Source: Phenylobacterium soli (GTDB taxonomy: Bacteria > Pseudomonadota > Alphaproteobacteria > Caulobacterales > Caulobacteraceae). From it: a stretch of 64,000 nucleotides of DNA. The stretch covers positions 2,728,001 to 2,792,000 of the forward strand of contig NZ_QFYQ01000001.1 of assembly GCF_003254475.1 (NCBI RefSeq). The letters run 5' to 3'. The notes beneath the pieces were generated by a model. The model made no database searches. It had not been told where the DNA came from and saw nothing but the letters and a program-made list of their open reading frames with translations. The translations under genes were made by a program, and so were the position numbers. Shown one piece after another: positions 29,179-38,357 of the stretch (position 1 is its first letter; each line of letters opens with the position of its first letter).

Positions 29179-30957
29179 CTAGGCCTTGAGCGGGGCGACG
29201 GTGCGGATGTGCAGCTCCTTGAGCTGCTTGTCGGTCACCTCGGACGGCGCGTTCATCATCAGGTCCTGCCCCTGCTGGTTCAGCGGGAAGGCGATGACCT
29301 CGCGGATGGCGCTCTCACCGGCCAGCAGCATGACGATGCGGTCGATGCCCGGCGCCAGGCCGCCGTGCGGCGGCGCGCCGTGGCGGAAGGCGTTGAGCAT
29401 GCCGCCGAACTGTTCCTCGACCACATTGGGCCCGTAACCGGCGATCTCGAACGCCTTGAGCATGATCTCCGGCAGGTGGTTCCGGATCGCGCCCGAGCAC
29501 AGCTCGTAGCCGTTGCAGACGATGTCGTACTGGTAGGCGAGGATGTCCAAGGGATCCTTGGTGTTCAGCGCTTCCAGCTCGCCCTGCGGCATCGAGAACG
29601 GGTTGTGCGAGAAGTCGACGTGGTTCGTCTCCTCGTTGAATTCGAACATCGGGAAGTCGACGATCCAGACGAACTCGAAGCGGTCCTCGTCGACGAGCTT
29701 CAGGTCGGTCCCCACCTTGGTCCGGGCCGCGCCGGCGAACTTGTGGAAGACCTTGGGATCGCCGGCGACGAAGAAGGCGGCGTCGCCCTGCCCCATGCCG
29801 ATCTGGCTCATCAGGGCGTCGGTGGCCTCCGCGCCGAGGTTCTTGGCGATCGGGCCGCCCCAACCGCCCTGGTCCTCGCTCCAGAAGATGTAGCCGAGGC
29901 CCGGCTGCCCCTCGCCCTGGGCCCAGGAGTTCATGCGGTCGCAGAAGGCGCGGCTGCCGCCTTTCGGGGCGGGGATCGCCCAGACGGCGTTCTTCTTATC
30001 CTCGAGGATGCGCGCGAAGAGGCCGAAGCCGCCGCCGCGGAAGCGCTCGGAGACGTCCTGCATCTGGATCGGGTTGCGCAGGTCCGGCTTGTCCGTGCCG
30101 TACTTGGCGATCGCCTCGCGGTACGGGATGCGCGGGAACGGATAGGCGGTCACCGGCTTGCCGTTCGCGAACTCCTCGAAGACGCCGTGCATCACCGGCT
30201 CGATGGCCGCGAACACGTCTTCCTGGGTCACGAAGCTCATCTCGACGTCGAGCTGGTAGAACTCGAGCGAGCGGTCGGCGCGCAGGTCCTCGTCGCGGAA
30301 GCAGGGCGCGATCTGGAAGTAGCGATCGAAGCCGGAGACCATCAGCAGCTGTTTGAACTGCTGGGGCGCCTGCGGCAGGGCGTAGAACTTGGTCGGGTGC
30401 AGGCGCGAGGGCACCAGGAAGTCGCGCGCCCCTTCCGGCGACGACGCCGTCAGGATCGGCGTCTGGAACTCCAGGAAGCCCTGGTCGATCATCCGCCGGC
30501 GGATCGACTGGATGACCTGGCTGCGCAGCACGATGTTGCGGTGCAGGGTCTCGCGACGCAGGTCGAGGTGGCGGTTCTTGAGGCGGATCTCTTCCGGATA
30601 GTCGGGCTCGCCGAAGACCGGCAGCGGCAGTTCGGAGGCCTCCGACAGCACCACGACCTCGCCGACGCGAACCTCGATCTCGCCGGTCGGCAGGTTGGGA
30701 TTCACGGTCTCGGGCGTGCGGGCGATGACCTCGCCGTCCACCCGGATGACGCTCTCGGCGCGCAGGTGCTCGATCGTCGCGAATCCGGGCGTGCCCGGGT
30801 GCAGGACGAGCTGCGTCAGGCCGTAGTGGTCGCGCAGGTCGACGAAGATCAGCCCGCCGTGGTCGCGCTTGCGGTGAATCCAGCCCGACAGCCGGACGGT
30901 CTTGCCGGTGTCGGCGGCGCGGAGCGCGCCGCAGGTGTGAGTGCGGTAGGCGTGCAT
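29179..30957 (-). CDS. aspS: aspartyl-tRNA synthetase
   Basis: A class II synthetase of the bacterial type, 592 aa. The order is an N-terminal OB anticodon domain (RTHTCGALR start), a catalytic domain with motif 2 [18 protein letters not shown], an inserted GAD domain (about residues 290-420) and motif 3 [16 protein letters not shown]. In many alphaproteobacteria this enzyme also charges tRNA-Asn for GatCAB; that cannot be decided here. Confidence 0.97.
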   Translation of the reverse strand: MHAYRTHTCGALRAADTGKTVRLSGWIHRKRDHGGLIFVDLRDHYGLTQLVLHPGTPGFATIEHLRAESVIRVDGEVIARTPETVNPNLPTGEIEVRVGEVVVLSEASELPLPVFGEPDYPEEIRLKNRHLDLRRETLHRNIVLRSQVIQSIRRRMIDQGFLEFQTPILTASSPEGARDFLVPSRLHPTKFYALPQAPQQFKQLLMVSGFDRYFQIAPCFRDEDLRADRSLEFYQLDVEMSFVTQEDVFAAIEPVMHGVFEEFANGKPVTAYPFPRIPYREAIAKYGTDKPDLRNPIQMQDVSERFRGGGFGLFARILEDKKNAVWAIPAPKGGSRAFCDRMNSWAQGEGQPGLGYIFWSEDQGGWGGPIAKNLGAEATDALMSQIGMGQGDAAFFVAGDPKVFHKFAGAARTKVGTDLKLVDEDRFEFVWIVDFPMFEFNEETNHVDFSHNPFSMPQGELEALNTKDPLDILAYQYDIVCNGYELCSGAIRNHLPEIMLKAFEIAGYGPNVVEEQFGGMLNAFRHGAPPHGGLAPGIDRIVMLLAGESAIREVIAFPLNQQGQDLMMNAPSEVTDKQLKELHIRTVAPLKA

Positions 30958-31042
30958 TTCGTCAGGAAATCAGGGTGATTTGCGAGGCGCGGAAGGGCGC
31001 ACGGAGGCGCCCCGATGTCAAGCATCGCGCCCCGCCCCGCCG

Positions 31043-32377
31043 CTACTTCTCCGGGTGGGTCAGCGCCTGGTACGTCAGGGTGCGCGCCTGGGTCCCGAGA
31101 TCGTCGCCGCCGGTGCCGCCCATGCGCTGGATCATGCCGACGAAGAACAGGTCGTTGGTCGGGTCGATCCAGAACCAGGTGCCGGCCGCGCCGCCCCAGC
31201 TCATGGTGTTCCTGCCCTCGAGCGTGCCGGCGACGCGCGGGTCCTTCACCACCATGAAGTCGAGGCCGAAGCCCACCGCCTCATTGAAGCGAGCGCCCGT
31301 CGTGCCGTTGGAGTTCACCAGCACGTCGTGCGGGATGACGTTGGTGTCCATCAGCTCGACCGAGGCCGGCGAGAGGATGCGCACGCCGTCGAGGACGCCG
31401 CCGTTCAGCATCATCTGGCAGAAGCGCGCATAGTCGCTGGTCGTGGAGACGAGACCGCCGCCGCCGGACTCGAAGGGCGGCGGCTTGGTGTAGTCGGGCA
31501 TCTCGAAGCCGAAGAGCTCCTTGGCTTCCTCGATCTTCCCGGTTTCCTTGTTGCCGATGTAGACCGCGGCCAGGCGTCCGCCCTGCCCCGGCCGCGTGTA
31601 GAAGCCGGTGTCGTTCATCTTCAGCGGCTTGAAGACGCGGCTCTCCATGAACTGGCCGAGCGTCATGCCGGTGAGGCGCTCGACGATGGCGCCCTGGATG
31701 TCGACCGCCGAGGAATAGGACCAGTTGGTCCCCGGCTGGTACATCAGCGGGATCTCGGCCGTGCGGTCGATCATCTCCTTCATCGAGGCGGCGCCCAGCA
31801 CCTTCTTCTCGCGATAGAGCTTGTCGACCGGATGCTTGTCGCCGAGGCCGTAGCCGAAGCCGGCGGTGTGGCTCATGATCTCGCGCATGGTCGGCGGGCG
31901 CTTCATGTCCTCGACGGCGGTGATCTTGCCGTCGGCGTCGGCCTTGACCATGACCTTGAGGTTCTTGAACTCCGGCACATAGCGGGTGACCGGATCGTCG
32001 AGGCGCCACTTGCCCTCCTCGAAGAGGATCATCATGGCCACGCCGGTCAGCGGCTTGGACATCGAATAGATCCGGAAGATCTCGTCCTTGGGCATCGGCT
32101 GGCCGGTGGCCAGGCTCGCCTTGCCGTAGGTCTTGAACTCCACGACCTTTCCGTGGCGCGCGAGATAGGTGGTCATGCCGGCCACGCGTCCCTGGGCGAC
32201 CACCCCGGCCATGTAGTCGTCCAGCCGTTTCAGGCGGGCGGAATCGAAGCCGACCGCCTCAGGCGCCGTGGTCTGGGAAAGGGCCGCCGGGGCGGTCTGG
32301 ACAGCCGGCTTGGCGAGCGCGCCGGGCGCGATGGCGAAGGCAGCGGCCGCGAAGGCCGCAACGACGCGACGAGTCAT
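31043..32377 (-). CDS. exported serine hydrolase, class C beta-lactamase family
   Basis: A periplasmic or secreted penicillin-binding-like esterase. The signal peptide is the first 22 residues. The nucleophile motif SMSK (SxxK) is in FRIYSMSKPLTG. The second motif reads YSS in NWSYSSAVDI, as in EstB-type esterases rather than YAN of true AmpC. HTAGFGYG is also typical of this group. 444 aa. It is more likely an esterase or D-aminopeptidase than an antibiotic resistance enzyme. It lies upstream of aspS on the same strand, 85 bp away. Confidence 0.86.
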   Translation of the reverse strand: MTRRVVAAFAAAAFAIAPGALAKPAVQTAPAALSQTTAPEAVGFDSARLKRLDDYMAGVVAQGRVAGMTTYLARHGKVVEFKTYGKASLATGQPMPKDEIFRIYSMSKPLTGVAMMILFEEGKWRLDDPVTRYVPEFKNLKVMVKADADGKITAVEDMKRPPTMREIMSHTAGFGYGLGDKHPVDKLYREKKVLGAASMKEMIDRTAEIPLMYQPGTNWSYSSAVDIQGAIVERLTGMTLGQFMESRVFKPLKMNDTGFYTRPGQGGRLAAVYIGNKETGKIEEAKELFGFEMPDYTKPPPFESGGGGLVSTTSDYARFCQMMLNGGVLDGVRILSPASVELMDTNVIPHDVLVNSNGTTGARFNEAVGFGLDFMVVKDPRVAGTLEGRNTMSWGGAAGTWFWIDPTNDLFFVGMIQRMGGTGGDDLGTQARTLTYQALTHPEK

Positions 32378-32472
32378 GAGATCCCCCCTTGCTTGTTGCC
32401 GCAGACCTTAAGGCGCCGCCGGGGACGGGCAAGCACGGGTGCGTTTCAGGCGCGCAATGCTAGAGGTGCGGG

Positions 32473-32964
32473 ATGAAGACCCTGCTGATCGTCTGGCACT
32501 CCAGGACCGGCGCGGCCCGCCAGATGGCCGGGGCGGCGGCGGCCGGCGCACGGACGGAGGCGGAGGTCGCGGTGCGGATCCTCCCGGCCGAGGCGGCGCA
32601 GCCGGCCGACCTCCTGGCCGCCGAGGGCTATCTGTTCGCAGCGCCGGAGAACCTGGCCGCGCTCTCGGGCGGGATGAAGGAGTTCTTCGACCGCTGCTAC
32701 TACCCGTGCCTGGAGCGTCTGAACGGGCGGCCCTATGCGATGCTCATCGCGGCCGGCAGCGACGGCGAAGGCGCGGTGCGCCAACTGGCCCGGATCGCCA
32801 CCGGCTGGCGCCTGAGGGCCGCGGCCGAGCCGCTGATCGTCTGCACCCACGCCCAGACGCCCGAAGCGATCGCCGCCCCCAAGCACCTGTCCGATGCCGA
32901 CATCGCGACGTGCGAGGAGCTGGGCCAGGCCCTGGCCGCCGGCCTCGCCCTGGGCGTGTTTTGA
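32473..32964 (+). CDS. flavodoxin-like / NAD(P)H:quinone-type flavoprotein
   Basis: A flavodoxin-fold FMN protein of 163 aa. The phosphate loop is HSRTGAARQMA and the flavin-contact loop is near AAPENLAALSGGMKEFFDR. It is compact with no extra domain. The partner and substrate are unknown. It is divergent from the serine hydrolase gene over 95 bp. Confidence 0.8.
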   Translation: MKTLLIVWHSRTGAARQMAGAAAAGARTEAEVAVRILPAEAAQPADLLAAEGYLFAAPENLAALSGGMKEFFDRCYYPCLERLNGRPYAMLIAAGSDGEGAVRQLARIATGWRLRAAAEPLIVCTHAQTPEAIAAPKHLSDADIATCEELGQALAAGLALGVF

Positions 32965-33086
32965 ACCTGCGAAGTATTCCCCGACACTGCTGGGGTGCGA
33001 GCGCTGCTGAAAACTCAGAATAGGTAAGCGCAGGGCGCAATCTGGCCATACCCATTCTTGGGATCGGGCCGGAACGGGGTTATGTT

Positions 33087-34733
33087 GTGGGTTCCGACGC
33101 CGCGCGGGGGTGGTGCGTGCTGAAATCCCTGACCGACCCGGTGACCTTGGCAGGTCCCACGGACCGCTGGCTGCAGCTGGTCGCCGCGGTGGAGCACCTG
33201 TCGGCCGCCGACACCCTGGCCGACATCATCGAAGTCGTCCGCCGCACGGCCCGCGCCATCTCCAGCGCCGACGGGATCACCTTCGTGCTGCGGGACGGCG
33301 AGCAGTGCCACTACGTGGAAGAGGACGCCGTCGGTCCGCTGTGGAAGGGCCGCAAGTTCCCGCTCACCGCCTGCATCTCCGGCTGGTGCATGCTGAACGG
33401 CAAGGTCGCGGTCATCCCCGACATCTACGTGGACGAGCGCATCCCGCACGAGGCCTATCGGCCGACCTTCGTGAAGAGCCTGGTGATGACCCCCGTGGGC
33501 GGCGCTGCGCCGTTCGCGGCGATCGGCGCCTATTGGGGCGTCTGCCGCGAGTTTGGCGAGTCCGAGCTGGCCCTGCTGGAAGCCCTGGCGCGCTCGACGG
33601 CCGCCGCCGTCACCGCCGTGCGGGCCCGCGACACCCTGCGCGAGAGCGAGGCGCGCCTGCAGCTGGCGCTGACCGCCGGGCGGCTCGGCGCCTGGGAGGC
33701 CGACTTCGACCGCGAGACGCTGGTCGCCTCGCCGCTCATCAAGGAAACCCTCGGCTATGCGCCGGACGGGCCCCTGACCCTCGCCCAGGTGATCGAGGCG
33801 ATCCACCACGCCGACGGACCGCGCCTGCGCGCCGCCTTCGAGGCGGCGAGCGAGACCGGCGACGAGATCATGATCGAGTTCCGCGTCCACCGGCCCGACG
33901 GCGAGATGCGCTGGGTCGAGCTGGGTGGCCGGGCGCTCAGCGCCGGCGCGCGGCAGATGGTCGGGGTCTGCCTCGACATCACCGATCGCAAGCAGGCCAA
34001 GGGCCGCATCGAGGCCATGCAGTCGGAGCTGGCCCACATCGCCAGGCTCAACGAGCTCGGACAGATGAGCTCGGCCTTCGCCCACGAGCTGAACCAGCCG
34101 CTGTCGGCGGCGACCAACTACCTGGCCGGCGCCCGGCGGCTGCTGAACGGCGACGCGCCGGCGATCGAGCGCGCGGTCGACGCCATCACCAAGGCCGAGG
34201 CCCAGTTCGCCCGGGCCGGCGACATCATCCGGCGGATCCGCGGCTTCATCGGCAAGGGCGAGCCGACGCACGGGGCCGAGAACATCACGCACCTGATCTC
34301 GGAGGCGGCCGAGATCGCCCGGGTCAATCCCAGGCACTGGGACGTGGAGCTGCGCATCGCCGCCACCCGCGACCTGCCCGAGGTCGACGTCGACCGGGTG
34401 CAGATCCAGCAGGTGCTGCTGAACCTGATGCGCAACGCCTTCGAGGCGATGGAGGATTCGCCGCGCAAGCAGGTCTCCGTCTCCGCGCGACGCGCCGGCG
34501 CAGCGATCGAGGTTCGGGTCGCCGACACCGGACCAGGCCTCAGCCGCCAGGTGCAGGAGAAGCTGTTCCAGCCCTTCGTCACCACCAAGGCCGACGGCAT
34601 GGGCGTGGGCCTTTCCATCTGCCGCAAGATCGTCGAGGGCCACGGCGGCAAGATGTGGGTCGAGGCGACGCCCGGCGGCGGCGCGACGTTCTGCTTCACC
34701 CTGCCGACCCACGTCCCCGCCGACCCCGCCTGA
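33087..34733 (+). CDS. GAF-PAS sensor histidine kinase (FixL-like core)
   Basis: A soluble kinase with no membrane segment. A GAF domain (about residues 30-175), a PAS domain (about 190-310), a dimerisation box with the phospho-His in FAHELNQPLSA (about residue 332) and a HATPase domain with NLMRNAFEAM, DTGPGLS and GMGVGLSI. The DHp-HATPase type resembles FixL/DctB. The GAF domain has several Cys residues (CHYVEED, ACISGWCM) that could sense redox or bind a cofactor. No response regulator is adjacent. The start is GTG at 33087; a GTG ten codons later is possible. 548 aa. Confidence 0.88.
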   Translation: MGSDAARGWCVLKSLTDPVTLAGPTDRWLQLVAAVEHLSAADTLADIIEVVRRTARAISSADGITFVLRDGEQCHYVEEDAVGPLWKGRKFPLTACISGWCMLNGKVAVIPDIYVDERIPHEAYRPTFVKSLVMTPVGGAAPFAAIGAYWGVCREFGESELALLEALARSTAAAVTAVRARDTLRESEARLQLALTAGRLGAWEADFDRETLVASPLIKETLGYAPDGPLTLAQVIEAIHHADGPRLRAAFEAASETGDEIMIEFRVHRPDGEMRWVELGGRALSAGARQMVGVCLDITDRKQAKGRIEAMQSELAHIARLNELGQMSSAFAHELNQPLSAATNYLAGARRLLNGDAPAIERAVDAITKAEAQFARAGDIIRRIRGFIGKGEPTHGAENITHLISEAAEIARVNPRHWDVELRIAATRDLPEVDVDRVQIQQVLLNLMRNAFEAMEDSPRKQVSVSARRAGAAIEVRVADTGPGLSRQVQEKLFQPFVTTKADGMGVGLSICRKIVEGHGGKMWVEATPGGGATFCFTLPTHVPADPA

Positions 34734-34739
34734 GCCGGC

Positions 34740-35273
34740 TCAGGCCTGGAGGGCCCAGGCGAACACCGCCTCCCCCGGGTCGCCGCCAAGCCGGACCGGG
34801 ATCGAGCCCTGCATCAGCCAGCCGTCCGGATCGGGGAACTCAACCGTGCCGACCATGGCCAGGGCCCGAAGGCCGCGCCCCTTGGCGGTCTCCACGAGCT
34901 CGGGCGCGCAGAGGAAGGTGACGTCGGCGCCGCGCTCGGCGAGCCGGCTGACCTGCGGCAGGAAGGCTGTCTGGGCGGCGAGATCCGGCTCGCCGACGAC
35001 GAGGATCGCCCGCCCGGCCGGATCCTGACCCTCCCAGGCGGGGAACGGCAGCGGCGGCGGCGGATAGACGACGAGGCGCGTGTCGAACAGCTCCCAGGCC
35101 TCGCCGAAGCGGCGCAGGGCGAGCAGGGCCAGGGCCAGCTGCCACTGCAGGCGCGGGTCCATGGCGCCCTCGGCGATGCGCATGCGAAGCAGCATCTCCG
35201 CTTCGCCCGGCCGCCCTTCGCGGCGGACCTGGATGGCGGCGTTGATGATCACGTCGGTGTCGAGGCGGCTCAT
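34740..35273 (-). CDS. short TPR / glycosyltransferase-like protein (truncated relative of the next gene)
   Basis: 177 aa: two or three TPR-like helices (about 1-65), a VVYPPPPLPFPAWEGQD linker, then one half of a Rossmann-like domain (RAILVVGEPDLAAQTAFLPQ). The layout matches the first two thirds of the neighbouring 380-aa gene, but the C-terminal nucleotide-sugar half is absent. The start overlaps the upstream stop as ATGA, so the two are translationally coupled. It may be a regulatory or degenerate partner. Confidence 0.72.
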   Translation of the reverse strand: MSRLDTDVIINAAIQVRREGRPGEAEMLLRMRIAEGAMDPRLQWQLALALLALRRFGEAWELFDTRLVVYPPPPLPFPAWEGQDPAGRAILVVGEPDLAAQTAFLPQVSRLAERGADVTFLCAPELVETAKGRGLRALAMVGTVEFPDPDGWLMQGSIPVRLGGDPGEAVFAWALQA

Positions 35274-36412
35274 GGCGCCCCTCTAGCATGCGCCGCCGCC
35301 GCACCCGCAAGACGGCGGCCGACCTCGGCCAGAGCGCCGGCCCAGTCGCCGGGGGCCGGCTGGCGCACGAGGGTCGCGGTCGGATACCAGGGCTGGGTCC
35401 AGCGCCAGTCCTGCGCCTGGGCCTGGAGGAGCACGAAGACCGGCTTGCCCATGGCGCCGGCGAGGTGGGCGACCGAGGTGTCGATGCTGACCACGGCGTC
35501 GAGGCCGGCGATGATCGCCGCGGTGTCGGCGAAGTCGGCCGCGCCGCTGTCCTCCGGATGCAGGCTGACCGCGCCCGGCAGGTCGAGCAGCCGGCGGCCA
35601 AGCTCCTCGGGGATCGAGCGGCCGGGATCGGGCAGCGCATTGCCGCGCCAGACGACGCCGACACCGCCCTGCCCTGGCGTGCGCGGCTCAGCGGACAGAT
35701 AGGGGCCGGTCCAGAGCGGGCCGTCGCGCCAGCGCGGGATCGAGAGCGGCAGGGTCCAGTAGTCGTGCGGCGCGACGCTGGTCTGCGGCTCGCGGGGGAC
35801 GACGCGGACGCCGAGTCCCGCGAACAGCCCGGCGATCAGGCGGGCCAGCGCCGGCACGGTGACGAGGGTCGTCTGCGCCGCCTCGAGGCGAGGAAGGAAG
35901 CGGGCGGCGAGGATCTGGTCGCCATAGCCCTGCTCGGTCCAGACGAAGAGCCGCTTGCCGGCCAGGGGCTCACCGCGCCACTCGGGGAAGGCGAGCCTGC
36001 GCGCCTCGCTCTGCAGCCGCTCGGGCCGTTCGTCGTAGAGCGCCCAGCCCCGGGCGAAGTCGCCGGCCGCCAGCAGGGCGTCGCCGTAGTTGCGGGCCAG
36101 GCCCGGGATGGCCGGCTTGGCCGAATGGGCCGCCGCGTATTCGGCGAGCGCCTCCGTGAGCCGGCCCGTGCGGCGCAGGTGGTTGGCGAGGTTGTAGCGG
36201 TGCTCGGGCGTCGCCGGCGCGCGGGCGATGGCGCGGGCGAAGGCGGCCTCCGCCTCCTCGGCCCGGCCGAGGTGCGAGAGCGCGAGGCCGAGGTTGGCCC
36301 AGGCGTTGTCGCTGTCGACCCGGGCCAGCACCTCGCGATAGCCGGCGACGGCGGCGGCGAGGTCGCCGCGCCGATGCGCCTCCAGGGCCGAACGGAAGAG
36401 CGCCTGCGTCAC
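35270..36412 (-). CDS. TPR protein with GT9/heptosyltransferase-like C-terminal domain
   Basis: N-terminal TPR repeats (about residues 1-130) and a C-terminal glycosyltransferase-B type domain with RLFVWTEQGYGDQILAARF and SIDTSVAHLAGAMGKPVFVL, a motif of the GT9-like families. Such proteins often modify flagellin or surface polymers in this order; that is inference. The start is GTG 36412, because AAGGAG lies six bases before it. 380 aa. It ends in an ATGA overlap with the shorter relative. Confidence 0.82.
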   Translation of the reverse strand: MTQALFRSALEAHRRGDLAAAVAGYREVLARVDSDNAWANLGLALSHLGRAEEAEAAFARAIARAPATPEHRYNLANHLRRTGRLTEALAEYAAAHSAKPAIPGLARNYGDALLAAGDFARGWALYDERPERLQSEARRLAFPEWRGEPLAGKRLFVWTEQGYGDQILAARFLPRLEAAQTTLVTVPALARLIAGLFAGLGVRVVPREPQTSVAPHDYWTLPLSIPRWRDGPLWTGPYLSAEPRTPGQGGVGVVWRGNALPDPGRSIPEELGRRLLDLPGAVSLHPEDSGAADFADTAAIIAGLDAVVSIDTSVAHLAGAMGKPVFVLLQAQAQDWRWTQPWYPTATLVRQPAPGDWAGALAEVGRRLAGAAAAHARGAP

Positions 36413-36618
36413 GGCCCGCTCCTTACCATCGTGGCCCTCCGGCGCCCAAGGCCGAGGCGCCCGCCCGGCCAAGGCGCCGCCTGACGGGCGGATCGGCGGC
36501 TTTCGCCCCTCCCCCGGCGGCGCGCGCTTGAGGGCGGCGTGCGGCGGCGCCGAGCTTTGCCTCTCGACGAAGCAAGGCCCGGGGCGCGGCCCCAGGGGAC
36601 ATAAGGGGATAGGCGATC

Positions 36619-37860
36619 GTGAGCGAAGAGACCCTCCAAGACAGCGTGACCACGGCCGAAGCTCAGACCGGCGAGAAGCGGGGCGGCTTCGGCCGCCGGG
36701 CGTTCCTGATGGGCGCGGCGGTGGCGGCCGCGGCGCCAGTGCTGAGCGAGGCCGACATGGCCTTCGCCAAGCTGCGCAGCCAGATGGGCGTGCTGCCGCC
36801 CGACGCGGTGATCATCAACGCCAACGAGAACCCGCTCGGCCCCTGCAAGGCGGCCTGCGACGCCATCGCCCAGATCGCCCCGATGGGCGGCCGCTACGAC
36901 CGGGTCGGCGAAGGCGACCTGTTCGTCAAGGAATACGCCGCCATGCACGGGCTGAAGCCCGAGAACATCGCCGTCTACGCCGGCTCCTCCGAGCCGCTGC
37001 ACTACACGGTGCTGGCCTTCACCGGCCCGACCCGGGGCCTCGTCTCGGCCGACCCCTCCTACGAGAGCGCGGCGGCGGCGGCCGAGGTCTCCGGCGCGCC
37101 GGTCAGGAAGGTGGCCCTGACCAAGACCTTCGCCCACGACGTCAAGGCGATGGTGGCGGCCGACCCGAGCGCCGGGCTGATCTACATCTGCAACCCCAAC
37201 AACCCGACCGGCACCATCACCCCGCGCGAGGAGATCCTCTGGGCGCTGGAGAACAAGCCGAAGGGCTCGGTGCTGCTGGTCGACGAGGCCTACATCCACC
37301 TCTCCGACGAGCAGACGGTGTTCGACCAGGTGGCCGCGGGCAAGGACCTGATCGTCCTGCGCACCTTCTCCAAGATCTACGGCATGGCCGGCATCCGCTG
37401 CGGCGTCGCCGTCGGCCGGCCGGACCTCCTGGCCAAGCTCGTCCCCTACTACCAGAACGCCATGCCGATCACCGCCCTGGCGGCGGCGCGGGCCTCGATC
37501 GCCGATGCGGAGCTGATCCCGAGCCGCAAGAAGTGGCTGGCCGACACCCGCACCGACACCCTCGCCTGGCTGAAGGCCAATGGCTACAAGCCGATCGGCG
37601 AGAGCCACTCCAACTGCTTCATGATCGACACCGGCCGCGACGCCCATTCGGTGATCGCCGGCCTGCAGAAGGAAAAGGTCTACATCGGCCGCGTCTGGCC
37701 GGTGTGGCCGCAGGCGGTGCGCGTCTCGGTGGGGACGCCCGAGGACATGGCCAGGTTCAAGACCGCCTTCAAGAAGGTGATGGACGCCCCGCCGACTGTG
37801 GCCAAGGCGGACGCGCCGGCGCCGAAGGGCGTGGGCGCCGGGCGGACGTTCCTGTCCTAG
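36619..37860 (+). CDS. Tat-exported PLP aminotransferase (HisC-like)
   Basis: A fold-type I aminotransferase resembling histidinol-phosphate aminotransferase: NANENPLGPC, CNPNNPTGTI, VDEAYIHL and the PLP Lys in TFSKIYGMAGIRCG. The N-terminus carries a twin-arginine signal, GRRAFLMGAAVAAAAP (about residues 27-45), so it should be folded with PLP in the cytoplasm and exported. That is uncommon for this family and argues against a role in histidine synthesis. The start is GTG at 36619. 413 aa. A palindromic repeat begins at the base after its stop codon. Confidence 0.87.
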   Translation: MSEETLQDSVTTAEAQTGEKRGGFGRRAFLMGAAVAAAAPVLSEADMAFAKLRSQMGVLPPDAVIINANENPLGPCKAACDAIAQIAPMGGRYDRVGEGDLFVKEYAAMHGLKPENIAVYAGSSEPLHYTVLAFTGPTRGLVSADPSYESAAAAAEVSGAPVRKVALTKTFAHDVKAMVAADPSAGLIYICNPNNPTGTITPREEILWALENKPKGSVLLVDEAYIHLSDEQTVFDQVAAGKDLIVLRTFSKIYGMAGIRCGVAVGRPDLLAKLVPYYQNAMPITALAAARASIADAELIPSRKKWLADTRTDTLAWLKANGYKPIGESHSNCFMIDTGRDAHSVIAGLQKEKVYIGRVWPVWPQAVRVSVGTPEDMARFKTAFKKVMDAPPTVAKADAPAPKGVGAGRTFLS

Positions 37861-38153
37861 GGCGCTGCGCGCCGGACCACGGAACACACGGAACGCACGG
37901 ACGGCTCATTGCGAGCGGCAGCGAGCGATCTTGTCCTGCCGCGTCGGAAATCGATCGCGCCTGCGGCGCAGCCGTCCCGGCCGTTTCAGTGTGTTCCGTG
38001 CGTTCCGTGGTTCTCTTCGACTCGCGCGCCAAAGGCGCGCAGGGACAGCCATCCCTGACGCTCGGGGCCCTTGCCCCCGTTCGTGTCGTTCGTGTGGTTC
38101 GTGGCCGGCGCGAAGCGCCACCAAATCCGTGGATTCCGTGAAATCCGTGGTTC
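37861..38153. repeat. palindromic 9-bp-periodic repeat, copy 1 (with adjoining partial units)
   Basis: The main unit has the left arm CCACGGAACACACGGAACGC (37877-37896) and the right arm GTGTTCCGTGCGTTCCGTGG (37991-38010), complementary at 18 of 20 positions. The core carries the same GATC-plus-GCTCGCTGCCGCTCGC block as the other copies, inverted (37910-37930). A hairpin GCGCGCC-AAA-GGCGCGC lies at 38024-38040. Further half-units follow at 38088-38106 (CGTTCGTG-type) and 38126-38153 (ATCCGTGG-type). It begins directly after the stop codon of the aminotransferase gene. Confidence 0.8.
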
Positions 38154-38156
38154 CCC

Positions 38157-38357
38157 TCACGAGGAGTCGGACGGAAAGGCTTTCACGGGCCAGCCCTCGG
38201 CGGGCGCCACATTGCTCCCCTCCCCGAACGGGAGGACCTCGGCGGCCGGCCTGGCCGGCGCCTCTGATGGCGGGGGCGGATCGAGGCCGATCTCCACCGC
38301 CAGGGCCGCGATCAGCGGACCGAGGTCCGCGTCCTCGAAGTCGGCGCCGCTGGTGGC
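38157..38357 (-). pseudogene. C-terminal remnant of a broken resident gene
   Basis: On the minus strand an open frame of 66 codons ends at TGA (38157-38159). It reads with normal high-GC codon use, for example SGADFEDADLGPLIAALAVE and AEGWPVKAFPSDSS at the end. Immediately upstream, at about 38357, the sequence changes to low GC and the frame meets TAA. No continuation of this gene is found on the far side of the inserted segment. I do not recognise the family. It looks like a gene beheaded by the event that brought in the next segment. Confidence 0.55.

Noticed and set aside
31043..32377. AmpC-type beta-lactamase
   Set aside because: The second active-site motif is YSS rather than YAN and the general layout is that of EstB-like esterases. 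Resistance function is not supported.
38071..38357. N-terminal 95 codons of the open frame that runs into the NTPase fragment
   Set aside because: They are antisense to the resident gene remnant and include part of a palindromic repeat (FVSFVWFV-type peptide). The frame is open by chance, so there is no real fusion protein.
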